A stretch of 64,000 nt of DNA from Chitinophagaceae bacterium (GTDB lineage Bacteria > Bacteroidota > Bacteroidia > Chitinophagales > Chitinophagaceae). How positions within the stretch are numbered: position 1 is the stretch's first letter; every line of letters starts with the position of its first letter. Below are positions 37,226 to 47,191 of the stretch, piece by piece. The stretch covers positions 62,001-126,000 of the forward strand of contig JADJTY010000005.1 of the NCBI GenBank assembly GCA_016710935.1, given 5' to 3'. The position numbers and the translations under genes were made by a program. The notes under the pieces are model-generated. The model worked only from the letters and a program-made list of their open reading frames with translations, was not told the origin of the DNA and did no database searches.

Positions 37226-39073
37226 ATGAAGACATACCGCAGGTTATTAAAATTTGCAAAGCCTTATGGAAAATTTGTAGTGCCGTTCTTTGGATTTACA
37301 CTGATAGCCGTATTCTTCAGCATTTTTCAGTTTGCATTGATCATCCCTTTATTAAATTTTTTATTTGATAACCAGACAGCCGAAAGCCTGCAACGATATG
37401 CAACTGCGCCAGACTTTTCTTTTTCGGCCACTTATTTTAAAGACCTGTTTTACTACCAGGTATACCATTTAAAAACATTAAACCCGGTATATGCTTTATA
37501 TTTTATTGCAGCCCTGATCGTTTTATCGGTAGTGCTTACCAATGTGTTCAGGTACTTTGCACAGCGCAGCATGGTAAGTGCCAGAACCCTGCTGGTAAAA
37601 AGAATACGGGAAGCCATTTTTGAAAAAATAAATTACCTGCACCTGGGGTATTTTACAAAGGAAAAAAAAGGCGATCTCCTTTCCCGCATGAACTCGGATG
37701 TTTTTGAAATAGAAGCCGTAGCTGCCAACTCGCTGGAAGTATTGTTTAAAGAGCCCTACATTATGATCGGCTATTTTATTGCACTCTTTGCCATTTCTGT
37801 AAAGCTTACTTTATTTACGCTGATCATCATCCCCATCTCTGCCATTGGTATTGCCACGGTTACCAAAAGGCTGCGCAAGGAAGCAACAGACATGCAATCA
37901 TCCATTGGCAGGTTGCTCACCATCATTGATGAAACCTTAATGGGGATGCGTATCATCCGTTCTTTTAATGCCACCGGTTTTATTGTAAAAAGATTCAGCC
38001 GTGAAAACGATTTTTACCGCAAAGCCAGTTTGCAGGGTTTTAAACGACGGGAACTGGCGCCCATTTTCTCCGAAGTATCGGGCGTAATTGTGGTAGCCTG
38101 TATTTTAATTTATGGCGGCAGTATGATCTTACAAAACAAGAGCGGTAACCCATCGGGTTTACAGGCCAGCGAATTCATTGCCTTTATTGCCATTTTTTCG
38201 CAGGTGATCAGGCCAGCCAAAGCCATGGTGGTAGCGCTGGCCAATATTCAGCGTGGCGAAGCATCCGGACAAAGGATCATGGAAGTACTGGATACAAAGA
38301 TTGAAGTAGCCGATCATCCGGATGCAGTTGCGTTAAAATCTTTTGATAAGCTGGTAGAATTTAAAAATGTATGTTTTGGTTATTCCGACAGGCCGGTTTT
38401 AACCGATATCAGTTTCACTATTGAAAAGGGAAAGACCATTGCACTGGTTGGCCCATCAGGTGTTGGTAAATCAACCATTGCCGATCTGTTGCCCAGGTTT
38501 TATGATGTCACCAGCGGCAGTATCAGCATTGATGGAAACGATATACGTGGCTATACCATGGAATCTTTAAGAAGCCAGATGAGTTTTGTTACCCAGGATA
38601 TCATCCTGTTCAATGATACCATCTTCAACAATATTGCATTGGGTAAACCAGATGCCAGTATGGAAGAAGTGATGAGGGCTGCAAAAATTGCCAATGCACA
38701 CGAATTCATTATTGATACGGAAGATGGTTATGAAACCAATATCGGCGATCGGGGCATCCGTTTATCAGGCGGGCAGCGGCAACGCATCAGCATTGCCCGT
38801 GCGGTATTTAAGAACCCGGCCATTTTAATTTTAGATGAAGCCACATCTGCACTGGATACAGAGTCAGAAAAATCGGTACAGGATGCACTGAATAATTTAA
38901 TGGAAGGCAGAACAACATTGGTGATTGCCCATCGTTTAAGCACCATTAAAGAAGCCGATGAGATTTTAATATTGCAGGATGGCCGTATTGTTGAACGTGG
39001 AAACCATTTTGCATTGATTGAGATTGAAGAAAACATTTATAAACGACTCACCTTGATGCAGAAAATTGCCTGA
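37226..39073 (+). CDS. MsbA-like ABC transporter (fused membrane and ATPase domains)
   Basis: A 615-residue half-transporter that would work as a homodimer. Six transmembrane helices occupy residues 1-330, and the ATPase domain has Walker A GPSGVGKSTIAD, signature LSGGQRQRISIARAVF, Walker B ILILDEATSALD and the H-loop IAHRLST. Sequence style and context (after a glycosyltransferase) fit an MsbA-type flippase for lipid A or lipid-linked sugar. A peptide or drug exporter cannot be ruled out. Confidence 0.88.
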   Translation: MKTYRRLLKFAKPYGKFVVPFFGFTLIAVFFSIFQFALIIPLLNFLFDNQTAESLQRYATAPDFSFSATYFKDLFYYQVYHLKTLNPVYALYFIAALIVLSVVLTNVFRYFAQRSMVSARTLLVKRIREAIFEKINYLHLGYFTKEKKGDLLSRMNSDVFEIEAVAANSLEVLFKEPYIMIGYFIALFAISVKLTLFTLIIIPISAIGIATVTKRLRKEATDMQSSIGRLLTIIDETLMGMRIIRSFNATGFIVKRFSRENDFYRKASLQGFKRRELAPIFSEVSGVIVVACILIYGGSMILQNKSGNPSGLQASEFIAFIAIFSQVIRPAKAMVVALANIQRGEASGQRIMEVLDTKIEVADHPDAVALKSFDKLVEFKNVCFGYSDRPVLTDISFTIEKGKTIALVGPSGVGKSTIADLLPRFYDVTSGSISIDGNDIRGYTMESLRSQMSFVTQDIILFNDTIFNNIALGKPDASMEEVMRAAKIANAHEFIIDTEDGYETNIGDRGIRLSGGQRQRISIARAVFKNPAILILDEATSALDTESEKSVQDALNNLMEGRTTLVIAHRLSTIKEADEILILQDGRIVERGNHFALIEIEENIYKRLTLMQKIA

Positions 39074-39165
39074 TGTTTTAAAACAGGCAGGCTTACTGAA
39101 TATTTAAACACGTTTCAATATTTGATATAATAATCCGTATTTTTAATTTTAAAAAACAGCCCGCT

Positions 39166-40047
39166 ATGAAATTGAAAAATCTTTTTCCCGTTGCAATATT
39201 ATTTTTATTGCTGTCGGTATCTTGTAACAAGAGTGATACTTTTATTACTCCCACCCCAACACCGGTAGCCGAAACAATAACCATGAATGTTGCCTATGGC
39301 ACCGACCCCTTGCAAAAAATGGATATTTATTTACCGGCAAACCGCAGCACTGCTACCACCAAAGTTTTGATCATGATACATGGCGGCGGCTGGACAGGAG
39401 GAGATAAAGCAGACTTTACCGTTTTTGTGGATACACTTAAAAAGCGGATGCCTGATTATGCCATTCTTAATATCAATTATCGCTTAGCTTCATTGCCTGC
39501 AAATAACCCCTTTCCAACTCAGGAGTTAGATGTAAAGGCCGCAGTTGAATTTATCCATGCCAATAGATCTACTTATTTAATTAGTAATAAATTTGTATTG
39601 ATGGGAGCCAGTGCTGGTGGCCACCTCTCATTATTACATGCCTACAAATATCAAACCCCAACAAAAATAAAAGCAGTTATTGATTTTTTTGGCCCTACAG
39701 ATATGGTTGCCATGTATAACGACTATGCTATCAACCCTCCATTGCAATTTGGGATTGCAACACTCATGAGTGGCACTCCTGCCACCAACCCAACTATGTA
39801 CCAGCAAACAAGCCCTCTAACATTTGCCACTACCGCTGCCGCCTGTCCTACTATCATTTTACAAGGCAGTACCGATCCAACAGTAAATGAAACCACACAA
39901 TCGTTGGCCTTAAAAAATAAATTGACCACAGCATCAGTGATTAATCAATATGTAGGTTATCCAGGTGGCCATGGTAATTGGGATGCAGCAACCTACACAG
40001 ATGCCTTTAATAAAATACAGGCATTTTTAGCTGCCAATGTGCAATAA
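39166..40047 (+). CDS. Alpha/beta-hydrolase lipoprotein (esterase/lipase type)
   Basis: A 293-residue lipoprotein with signal MKLKNLFPVAILFLLLSVSC (lipobox Cys20). The hydrolase core shows the oxyanion motif IMIHGGGWTGGDKADF, the nucleophile elbow MGASAGGHLSLLHAY, and the late acid and histidine region ILQGSTDPTVNE...YPGGHGNWD. This places it with the BD-FAE/hormone-sensitive-lipase-like esterases. It should act on ester substrates at the cell envelope. It is monocistronic and followed by a strong terminator. Confidence 0.88.
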   Translation: MKLKNLFPVAILFLLLSVSCNKSDTFITPTPTPVAETITMNVAYGTDPLQKMDIYLPANRSTATTKVLIMIHGGGWTGGDKADFTVFVDTLKKRMPDYAILNINYRLASLPANNPFPTQELDVKAAVEFIHANRSTYLISNKFVLMGASAGGHLSLLHAYKYQTPTKIKAVIDFFGPTDMVAMYNDYAINPPLQFGIATLMSGTPATNPTMYQQTSPLTFATTAAACPTIILQGSTDPTVNETTQSLALKNKLTTASVINQYVGYPGGHGNWDAATYTDAFNKIQAFLAANVQ

Positions 40048-40065
40048 ATACCGTTAACCTTTTTA

Positions 40066-40101
40066 AAAATGCATTCCACCTTTAGCTGGAATGCATTTTT
40101 T
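40066..40101 (+). terminator. Rho-independent terminator after the esterase gene
   Basis: AAAATGCATTCCA and TGGAATGCATTTT form a perfect 13-base-pair stem with an eight-base loop and a T-run. Confidence 0.88.
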
Positions 40102-40117
40102 ATTTTACATTGTGTGA

Positions 40118-41365
40118 ATGACAGGAATTAAAGCAGTATTTGTATTTGTCTTGATTTTTTTGTGTCTGACTGTATTTGCACAAAATGATGCAACGCCTTT
40201 TGCCAAACAAACAACAAAAGAAAACAGGGCAAAGGAATACCTTTCTCTTTTACGTAATATCAACAGCAACTTATTACTGCCCTTAACTGATTCAACCGAA
40301 GAAAACTGGCAGGATGCCCTGGATGCCATTATTTTATTGAATTATAGAACAACTTTTATTGATACACGGATACGTATAGCAATGGATACTATTGCATACA
40401 GAAGTGTGGCATTTCAAAAAGCAATGCTGCAAGTGATATACCCACTTTATCCAAAAGATTTTGTATTGCAGGTAACAGCGCTTGCAAATACCACCACCGA
40501 TCCAAAATCGTTCGCGATGTGCTGCGAATATCTTTTGCTGAACAACAGGCAGGAAGCATGTAAAATATTGATGCAGGCAAGAACCGGCGATAGTTTAATT
40601 AACCTTGATGGAACAAGGCATTTTTTTATGGTTCTGCAAAACCACATTTTTTTTAAACCCACCCCTGCACCGCCCCTGGCCGATCTTTTAAATAAATCCT
40701 TTTTACCAAATGAAATGGTCATGTATAGTTTTCAGCGAAAGAACCGGAATTACCCGGGATTGGTTATGGTAAGAAGTAAGGATGGACAGTTCATTAAAGA
40801 AGCTGCAGGAAAATATTTTGCTGTTCCGCAACTGGCACGTAGTTGCACCAACATGCCAGGCTATCTCAGCAATGGCAATACTCCGCAGGGAATCTTTAAA
40901 ATATTTGGCTTCGCTGTTTCACAAGGTAATTTTATTGGCCCTACTACCAATATACAAATGGTATTGCCATACGAAAATTCCAGCGATGTAAGCGATTCTG
41001 TTACACGATCGCTGGGTGATAATTACCGGTCTTTTTTACCGGCTTCCTGGAAAAGTTACTTTCCCATTTTTGAAGCCTATTTCGCCGGTAAAGCCGGACG
41101 AACAGAAATTATTGCACATGGTACCACTGTAAATCCCGCATATTATAACAAGCAATTGTACTACCCGTTAACACCAACGCAGGGCTGTTTAAGTACTAAG
41201 GAAATGTGGAGTACCATTGATGGAAAAAGAATGGAAAGCGACCAGCAAAAACTCGCTGATACTGTAAAAAAAGCTGGGGGTGCCGATGGCTATTGTATAG
41301 TTATTGAAATTGACGATCAGCAAAAGCCGGTAACCATTAAAGATATTTTACCTTTTTTAAAATAA
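40118..41365 (+). CDS. Secreted L,D-transpeptidase-like protein
   Basis: A 415-residue exported protein with signal sequence TGIKAVFVFVLIFLCLTVFAQ. The N-terminal half is helical and not recognised. The C-terminal half resembles a YkuD fold: NTPQGIFKIFG, then AHGTTVNPAYY with the histidine-glycine pair, then LTPTQGCLS with the candidate nucleophile cysteine. Such enzymes cross-link peptidoglycan or attach lipoproteins. The spacing HGTTx23-25GC fits the family loosely, so I treat catalysis as likely but not certain. The haemoglobin gene begins four bases downstream. Confidence 0.72.
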   Translation: MTGIKAVFVFVLIFLCLTVFAQNDATPFAKQTTKENRAKEYLSLLRNINSNLLLPLTDSTEENWQDALDAIILLNYRTTFIDTRIRIAMDTIAYRSVAFQKAMLQVIYPLYPKDFVLQVTALANTTTDPKSFAMCCEYLLLNNRQEACKILMQARTGDSLINLDGTRHFFMVLQNHIFFKPTPAPPLADLLNKSFLPNEMVMYSFQRKNRNYPGLVMVRSKDGQFIKEAAGKYFAVPQLARSCTNMPGYLSNGNTPQGIFKIFGFAVSQGNFIGPTTNIQMVLPYENSSDVSDSVTRSLGDNYRSFLPASWKSYFPIFEAYFAGKAGRTEIIAHGTTVNPAYYNKQLYYPLTPTQGCLSTKEMWSTIDGKRMESDQQKLADTVKKAGGADGYCIVIEIDDQQKPVTIKDILPFLK

Positions 41366-41369
41366 GAAA

Positions 41370-41783
41370 ATGAAAGTGGATATAAGCAGCAGGGCCGATA
41401 TAGAAAAAATGGTACTACAATTTTACGAAAAGGTAAAAGCAGATAAAACCATTGGATTTATCTTTACAGAGGTAGTGCATATGAACTGGGAAAAACATAT
41501 TCCGGTGATTGTAGATTTTTGGGAAACGATCTTGCTTGACAACCCGGTTTACACCAAGAACGCCATGGAGGTACATTATGACTTAAATAACAAATTGCCG
41601 CTGCAAAAAGAACATTTCACCAGTTGGGTACATTTGTTTACACAAACAGTGGATGATTTGTTTGAAGGTAAGATTGCTGCCCTGGCCAAAACAAGGGCAA
41701 AGTCAATTGCAGCAGTCATGTTGTTTAAAATGGAAAACGCAAAAAAGGGGGGCCATAAAAATGCAACTAAACTGGATACTTAA
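41370..41783 (+). CDS. Group III truncated haemoglobin
   Basis: A 137-residue 2-on-2 globin. The proximal histidine lies in AMEVHYDLNNKLPLQKEHFTSWVHLFTQTVDDLFEG, and the N-terminal part has the IEKMVLQFYEKVKADKTIGFIF helix A/B pattern with FWETILL following. This matches the group III class, which binds O2 or NO and is often linked to nitrosative stress. The last 23 bases overlap the next gene. Confidence 0.88.
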   Translation: MKVDISSRADIEKMVLQFYEKVKADKTIGFIFTEVVHMNWEKHIPVIVDFWETILLDNPVYTKNAMEVHYDLNNKLPLQKEHFTSWVHLFTQTVDDLFEGKIAALAKTRAKSIAAVMLFKMENAKKGGHKNATKLDT

Positions 41784-42210
41784 AAAATTTGAAGAATTAA
41801 GTGCGGCAGAATTGTACAGCGTTATGCAATTGCGTAACGAAGTATTTGTGGTTGAGCAAAACTGCGTTTACCAGGATGCCGATGATAAAGACCAGGCATC
41901 GCTGCATTTTTGTGGCTGGGATAATGCAAAACTGGTGGCTTATACACGCATCATCCCGCCCGGCATTTCATATCCAGAAGCCAGCATTGGCCGGGTAGTA
42001 ACCTCGCCGGCATACCGAAAAACCGGTGCTGGCAGGCAACTGATGCAGGAAAGTATCAGCCACACATTTGACCAGTTTAACTGTACAGTAATAAAGATTG
42101 GTGCCCAGCTTTATCTTAAAATATTTTACCAATCATTAGGCTTTATACAAAGTAGTGAAGAATATCTGGAAGATGGGATTCCCCATATTGAAATGATATT
42201 ACATAAATAA
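41761..42210 (+). CDS. ElaA-type GNAT N-acetyltransferase
   Basis: A 149-residue GNAT-family acetyltransferase. It opens with WILKKFEELSAAELYSVMQLRNEVFVVEQNCVYQDADDKD, the ElaA signature, and has the acetyl-CoA loop IGRVVTSPAYRKTGAGRQLM. The ATG at 41761 is preferred over an upstream TTG-type extension because the conserved N terminus starts there. It overlaps the globin gene by 23 bases, implying translational coupling. Confidence 0.88.
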   Translation: MQLNWILKKFEELSAAELYSVMQLRNEVFVVEQNCVYQDADDKDQASLHFCGWDNAKLVAYTRIIPPGISYPEASIGRVVTSPAYRKTGAGRQLMQESISHTFDQFNCTVIKIGAQLYLKIFYQSLGFIQSSEEYLEDGIPHIEMILHK

Positions 42211-42348
42211 TTTGCCTTTGGCGCAATATCTTTAACAGTTTCCCGTTTTTCCATTGTGGTTTATATATTTTATCCTGCATTTTAACCAGGTTGGGGTTAT
42301 AACCATACCAATTATCCAATAAACTAGAAAGACTAAATCCGATTTTTG

Positions 42349-43332
42349 ATGAAGCCATTTTTACACAAATTTGTGGGGAAGCATATACTGCTGCTTCTGA
42401 TCAGCTTCATATTCCTGGGCAATTCATATTCACAGTCATTTTTATTTGGAGAAAAAATTAAATGGGAGGTAGGTTTAAACTTTGGCCCCAGTTTCTTTTT
42501 AGGCGATCTGGGAGGTAACTCCGGTAAAGGAACCAACGATATCAAAGACCTTAATCTTGAGTTTACAAAAATGATGAAAGGCGTTTTTGTAACAGCCTAT
42601 CCAAAAGGATGGTTGGGAATTAGGCTTGCTGCAGATGTAACGTATCTGGAGGGAAGTGACGACATTATTAATACAACCGGTATTAATGAGTTGTATCGTA
42701 AACAACGCAATCTTGATTTTAAGACCACTATTTTAGAAGCATACCTTGCCCTGGAGCTTTATCCAACTATGATGTTCAGAAGAGATAAAACCTATGAGCC
42801 TAAACTAAGGCCTTATGCATTATTGGGTGTTGGTGTTTTTAATTTTAATCCAAAAGGTTCTTTAACTGATGCTGCTGGAAATAAAACCTGGCATGAACTG
42901 CACCCGTTGCGCCTGGAAGGACAGGGTATGAGCGAATATCCTGAATCTAAACCTTATAAACTTACACAGATAAACATACCAATGGGTGCCGGTTTAAAGT
43001 ACTTTGTATCTGAACGTATAAACCTGAGCAGTGAGCTTTTATACAGAAAAACATTTACCGATTATATAGATGATGTGAGTAAGAATTATATTGATCCAAA
43101 TGATTTCAGTAAGTATTTATCGGCTGCTGATGCCGCTAATGCTTATAAATTATCAGATAAAGTACAACCCATTATTTTTCCGGGTATGACGAGGTTTCCT
43201 GCGGGTAACCAAAGAGGCGACTCGAAAGATGGCGACACCTATCTTTCGCTGGTTTTGAAGGTGGGTATACGGCTGGGGCCGCTTAATCAAAATCCTGCAA
43301 TGAGACAAACCAGGTGTCCGGTAGTATATTAA
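42349..43332 (+). CDS. Outer-membrane beta-barrel protein (DUF6089-like)
   Basis: A 327-residue exported protein with signal peptide ending NSYSQ. The mature part alternates amphipathic strands and aromatic girdles (KWEVGLNFGPSFFLGDLGG, WLGIRLAADVTYLEG, LEAYLALELYP, RPYALLGVGVFNFNP, NIPMGAGLKYFVSERINLSSELLYR), as in DUF6089/OmpA-like barrels of Bacteroidota. No ligand or OmpA peptidoglycan-binding domain is visible. The ATG at 42349 gives the signal peptide directly. Confidence 0.78.
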   Translation: MKPFLHKFVGKHILLLLISFIFLGNSYSQSFLFGEKIKWEVGLNFGPSFFLGDLGGNSGKGTNDIKDLNLEFTKMMKGVFVTAYPKGWLGIRLAADVTYLEGSDDIINTTGINELYRKQRNLDFKTTILEAYLALELYPTMMFRRDKTYEPKLRPYALLGVGVFNFNPKGSLTDAAGNKTWHELHPLRLEGQGMSEYPESKPYKLTQINIPMGAGLKYFVSERINLSSELLYRKTFTDYIDDVSKNYIDPNDFSKYLSAADAANAYKLSDKVQPIIFPGMTRFPAGNQRGDSKDGDTYLSLVLKVGIRLGPLNQNPAMRQTRCPVVY

Positions 43333-43355
43333 TAACAGAACTTAAAAATAAAACG

Positions 43356-43448
43356 ATGAGTACCAATTACCAGTTAAATCCGGGATCGTATAAGGCGGCA
43401 CTTATTTTAGCAGCCTGTTTGATCATTGTATTTTCAGTTTTTAAATAA
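43356..43448 (+). CDS. Possible 30-residue single-span membrane peptide
   Basis: The peptide starts MSTNYQLNPGSYKAAL and continues as a hydrophobic helix (ILAACLIIVFSVF). It lies 23 bases downstream of the beta-barrel gene on the same strand. The compact layout and a good transmembrane segment suggest a real microprotein, but such short frames also occur by chance. Confidence 0.4.
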   Translation: MSTNYQLNPGSYKAALILAACLIIVFSVFK

Positions 43449-43588
43449 TCAGTAAAAAGAATGAGTGTATTGTGATACAACAGAAGTTTAACCCCAAAGA
43501 GGAGCTATGAGTATTTTTATATTCACAGATTACCCCTGAAACCACAACTTTCAAATTTCGTTGATATCTCTTACACTTTTTTTATTTC

Positions 43589-43617
43589 AAAATCCATGTC
43601 TGTGAGGCATGGATTTT
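43589..43617. terminator. Hairpin at the uvrA 3' end, terminator on the plus strand
   Basis: AAAATCCATG and CATGGATTTT form a ten-base-pair stem followed by TTTTTATTTT on the plus strand. It abuts the uvrA stop codon, so it may serve both converging transcription units. Confidence 0.65.
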
Positions 43618-46485
43618 TTATTTTAATTCAGCCTCCAGATATTTGCCTGTAAAACTTTCTTTTACTTTTACCAGGTCTTCCGGTACCCCTTCAAATAAAA
43701 CCCTGCCGCCACCATCTCCGCCTTCGGGGCCAATATCAATAATATGATCCGCAACCTTTATTACATCCATATTATGTTCAATAACTAAAACGCTGTTGCC
43801 CCTGTCAACCAGTTTGTTGATCACCTCCAGTAAATGCTGTATATCCTGGAAGTGAAGCCCGGTAGTAGGTTCATCCAGTATATAAAAAGTTTTTCCGGTA
43901 TCTTTTTTGCCTAATTCTGTTGAAAGTTTTACACGCTGTGCCTCACCGCCGCTTAGTGTAACTGCACTTTGTCCCAGGGTAATATAACCGAGGCCTACAT
44001 CCTGCAATACTTTTATTTTACGATAGATATAAGGCACGGCCTGGAAAAATTCCACGGCTTCATCCACCGTCATATCAAGCACATCGCTGATAGATTTTCC
44101 TTTGTAACGGATCTCCAGTGTTTCCCGGTTGTATCTTCTGCCATTGCATTTTTCGCAATGCACATGTACATCGGGTAAAAAATTCATTTCAATCACACGC
44201 ATGCCACCACCTTCGCAAACATCGCACCTGCCGCTTTTTACATTAAATGAAAAACGCCCTGCAGTATACCCTCTTATTTTTGCTTCAGGCACCATGGCAA
44301 ATAAAGTTCTGATATCTGTAAAGAAACCACAGTAGGTTGCGGGGTTACTCCTGGGAGTTCGGCCAATCGGGCTCTGGTCAATTTCGATCACTTTATCTAT
44401 TAACTCCAAACCCTTTATGGATTGATACTCCAGCGGGTTTGCTTTTGAATTGTAGCAGAATTTACTCAGCAACGGATACAGTGTTTCATTGATTAACGTT
44501 GATTTGCCACTGCCGCTAACACCGGTAACCAATATTAATTTACCCAACGGAAATTTTACGTCCACATTCTGTAAATTATTTCCTTTCACGCCTTTCAACT
44601 CAATAAATTTTCCATTACCCTTTCTTCTTTCTTTTGGTACTTCAATACTTTTTGTTCCCAGTAAATATTGTGCTGTTTCTGATTTGGAATCGAGGATAGT
44701 TTGCGGCGTTCCCATGGCAACAATTTCGCCCCCGTGTTTGCCGGCCTTAGGGCCAATATCAACCAGGTAATCAGAAGCCAGCATGATATCCTTATCATGC
44801 TCTACTACCAATACACTGTTACCAATATCTCTTAAATTACGCAGGGCAGCAATCAGGCGTTGATTATCCCGCTGATGCAAACCTATACTGGGCTCATCTA
44901 AAATATACGTGATGCCTTGTAGCTGAGAACCTATTTGTGTTGCAAGCCTGATGCGCTGAGATTCTCCACCACTAAGGCTTTTAGAGGGCCGGTTCAAAGA
45001 AAGATAAGTAAGCCCTACATCTAATAAAAATTGTAATCTTTCCCGTATCTCTTTTAAAACATCTTTTGCAATGGCATTTTGTTTATCACTCAGTCGCAGT
45101 TCAATCCCATCAAACCAGGCGGCCAGGTTATCCAAATTCAAATTACTCAGTTCGGCAATATTTCTTTTATCAATTTTAAACCAAAGACTTTCTTTTTTAA
45201 GCCTTGCGCCGTTGCAGGTTGTGCAGGTTGCCAGTTGCATATAACCTTCAACCCAGCTACGCAACATCTCTGAGCTTTGTGAAGAACTGAACCATCTTTT
45301 TAACATCGGAATTATTCCTTCATAACTTCCGGTAAATACTTCCGGAACCGAATCGTCACTCATATCCAGTTGTAATGCTGGGTTAATGTCCTGGTCGCCG
45401 TATAAAAGCAGATCAAGCTGAGGTTTTGGTATATCTTTTATTGGTTTGGTTAAATTGATCTTATGTTTTCTTGCAAAAGCAACCACCTGTTGAAAAACGC
45501 TGGCATCTCTTTCTTCTCCAAGCGGAGCTATGCCACCTTCCGTCACACTTTTGGTATTATCAGGCAGCACTTCGTTCATATCAATGGTGTACACATTGCC
45601 CAGACCCCTGCAGGTAGGGCATGCGCCATAAGGTGAGTTAAACGAAAACGCATTGGGAGAAGGCTCTTCATAACTGATACCGGTTTCTTCGCACATCAAC
45701 AGCTTACTGTACTGCACCACCTTGTCATCTTCATTTATTAAAAGAAACATCAGGTCTTTACCCAACTGCAAAGTTTTTTGTACACTCTGGCTTAACCTGA
45801 ATCGCATTTCATCTGTAACAGCCAGCCTGTCAACCACCACTTCAATATCATGAATTTTGTAGCGATCAATCTGCATTCTTGGTTTCAGATCCATCACTTC
45901 TCCATCAACCCTTACTTTTAAATATCCTTTCTTGCGTATGTCTTCAAATAGTTCCCGGTAATGTCCCTTTCTTCCCCGTACCAACGGCGCCAGTAAACTT
46001 ATTTTTTTGTTTTCGAATTTTTCATAGATGTTGCTTACAATTTCCTCTTCGCTGAACTTCACCATCTTTCTTCCGGTGTTATAGCTGTAAGCCTCCCCCA
46101 CCCTGGCGTACAACAAGCGCAGAAAATCATAGATTTCTGTAACTGTTCCAACTGTACTGCGGGGATTTTTGTTGGTAGTTTTTTGTTCGATGGAAATTAC
46201 CGGGGATAAACCGGTGATCTTATCTACGTCGGGCCGTTCCATATCGCCTACAAACTGCCTGGCATAGGCACTAAAGCTTTCCATATAACGCCGCTGGCCT
46301 TCGCTGTAAATGGTATCAAATGCAAGAGAAGATTTTCCACTTCCACTTACACCTGTAAAAACAACCAGTTTATTCTTTGGAATTTTAATATCAATATTCT
46401 TCAGGTTATGTTCTCTTGCCCCAAATACCTCAATAAAATCTTTGTCTGCTTTTTCTTCAGAAGAAGCCTTTTTTACTTTCGCCAT
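43618..46485 (-). CDS. uvrA: UvrABC excision nuclease subunit A
   Basis: A 955-residue DNA-damage recognition ATPase with two ABC modules. Walker A motifs are GVSGSGKSSLAF and GVSGSGKSTLIN; signatures are LSGGESQRIRLA and LSGGEAQRVKLS. The zinc-binding CxxC clusters are ACPTCRGLG and CDVCEGGG...CEKCNGRRY. Length and order are canonical. A TATCTTTA box with an upstream TTTG in the 80 bases before its start is a plausible promoter, divergent from the next gene. Confidence 0.97.
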   Translation of the reverse strand: MAKVKKASSEEKADKDFIEVFGAREHNLKNIDIKIPKNKLVVFTGVSGSGKSSLAFDTIYSEGQRRYMESFSAYARQFVGDMERPDVDKITGLSPVISIEQKTTNKNPRSTVGTVTEIYDFLRLLYARVGEAYSYNTGRKMVKFSEEEIVSNIYEKFENKKISLLAPLVRGRKGHYRELFEDIRKKGYLKVRVDGEVMDLKPRMQIDRYKIHDIEVVVDRLAVTDEMRFRLSQSVQKTLQLGKDLMFLLINEDDKVVQYSKLLMCEETGISYEEPSPNAFSFNSPYGACPTCRGLGNVYTIDMNEVLPDNTKSVTEGGIAPLGEERDASVFQQVVAFARKHKINLTKPIKDIPKPQLDLLLYGDQDINPALQLDMSDDSVPEVFTGSYEGIIPMLKRWFSSSQSSEMLRSWVEGYMQLATCTTCNGARLKKESLWFKIDKRNIAELSNLNLDNLAAWFDGIELRLSDKQNAIAKDVLKEIRERLQFLLDVGLTYLSLNRPSKSLSGGESQRIRLATQIGSQLQGITYILDEPSIGLHQRDNQRLIAALRNLRDIGNSVLVVEHDKDIMLASDYLVDIGPKAGKHGGEIVAMGTPQTILDSKSETAQYLLGTKSIEVPKERRKGNGKFIELKGVKGNNLQNVDVKFPLGKLILVTGVSGSGKSTLINETLYPLLSKFCYNSKANPLEYQSIKGLELIDKVIEIDQSPIGRTPRSNPATYCGFFTDIRTLFAMVPEAKIRGYTAGRFSFNVKSGRCDVCEGGGMRVIEMNFLPDVHVHCEKCNGRRYNRETLEIRYKGKSISDVLDMTVDEAVEFFQAVPYIYRKIKVLQDVGLGYITLGQSAVTLSGGEAQRVKLSTELGKKDTGKTFYILDEPTTGLHFQDIQHLLEVINKLVDRGNSVLVIEHNMDVIKVADHIIDIGPEGGDGGGRVLFEGVPEDLVKVKESFTGKYLEAELK

Positions 46486-46528
46486 GTGTACTTACTTACC
46501 CTAAAGATACAAACAAATTAAATGTTGA

Positions 46529-46560
46529 TTTGTTGAAGGGAACATAGTTGCATAAATTTG
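46529..46560 (+). promoter_or_regulatory. Promoter of the gene at 46577
   Basis: TTTG at 46529-46532 and TAAATTTG at 46553-46560 are separated by 20 bases. The -7 box ends 16 bases before the start codon, leaving a very short leader. Confidence 0.5.
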
Positions 46561-46576
46561 CAATTCAATTTTATGT

Positions 46577-47125
46577 ATGCTTTTTAATTTATTTGGTAAG
46601 AAGGAAGAAGGTGCAGACAATCATGTTTTTGTTGACAAGGCGTATATTTCAACAATAGCCAAAATGAACGCCTGTGCAGCATTAGCCCGCAAAGAACCTG
46701 AACGTTTGTTTATTTGCTGGTTTACAGAGACTGCGGTTAAGTTCAAAGAATTTTTCAGGCAACAGGGACTTGATGAAAACCTTATTACCGATACCCATCA
46801 CCTGCATGCATCAAAACTGGTGAATAAGAAGCCCGTTTTTGTTGAACATTACCCACTCCATACCAAAGAACTGGAACTCATAACAAATTGGGATGCTGAT
46901 AACATCATAGTTTTCAGTGCCATGGATGAACCGCTTTTCAAGCATTTTGGCAGTGAGAAACTGATACCGCTGATGAAAATGATGGGGATGAAGGAAGAGG
47001 AAGTAATTGAGCACAGTATGGTATCTAAATCCATCATTAAGGGACAGGAAAAAATTGCAGAACAGGTTACCCTTGAACAAACAGCCAACTCCCAGGAGGA
47101 ATGGATGCGGAAAAATATAAAATAA
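46577..47125 (+). CDS. Conserved-looking cytosolic protein of unknown function
   Basis: A 182-residue protein without signal or membrane segments. The central region alternates strands and helices (RLFICWFTETAVKFKEFFRQQG, DADNIIVFSAMDEPLFKHFGSEKLIPLMKMMGMKEEEVIEHSMVSKSI), ending in a glutamine/glutamate-rich helix. The HYPLHTKE and NIIVFSAMDEP segments look like an alpha/beta fold similar to a helicase or SecA regulatory lobe, but this is an impression only. It has its own promoter and a weak terminator hairpin around 47136-47160. Confidence 0.75.
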   Translation: MLFNLFGKKEEGADNHVFVDKAYISTIAKMNACAALARKEPERLFICWFTETAVKFKEFFRQQGLDENLITDTHHLHASKLVNKKPVFVEHYPLHTKELELITNWDADNIIVFSAMDEPLFKHFGSEKLIPLMKMMGMKEEEVIEHSMVSKSIIKGQEKIAEQVTLEQTANSQEEWMRKNIK

Positions 47126-47191
47126 TTTTTGCCCTAAAACCCTTTACTGCAAAGGTTTTTAAAAATTTATAAAAATATTGTGCAATTTTTA

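Noticed and set aside
43507..43539. Ten-codon leader peptide MSIFIFTDYP with a GGAG before it
   Set aside because: No downstream gene on that strand and no attenuator structure to give it a role; too short to support.
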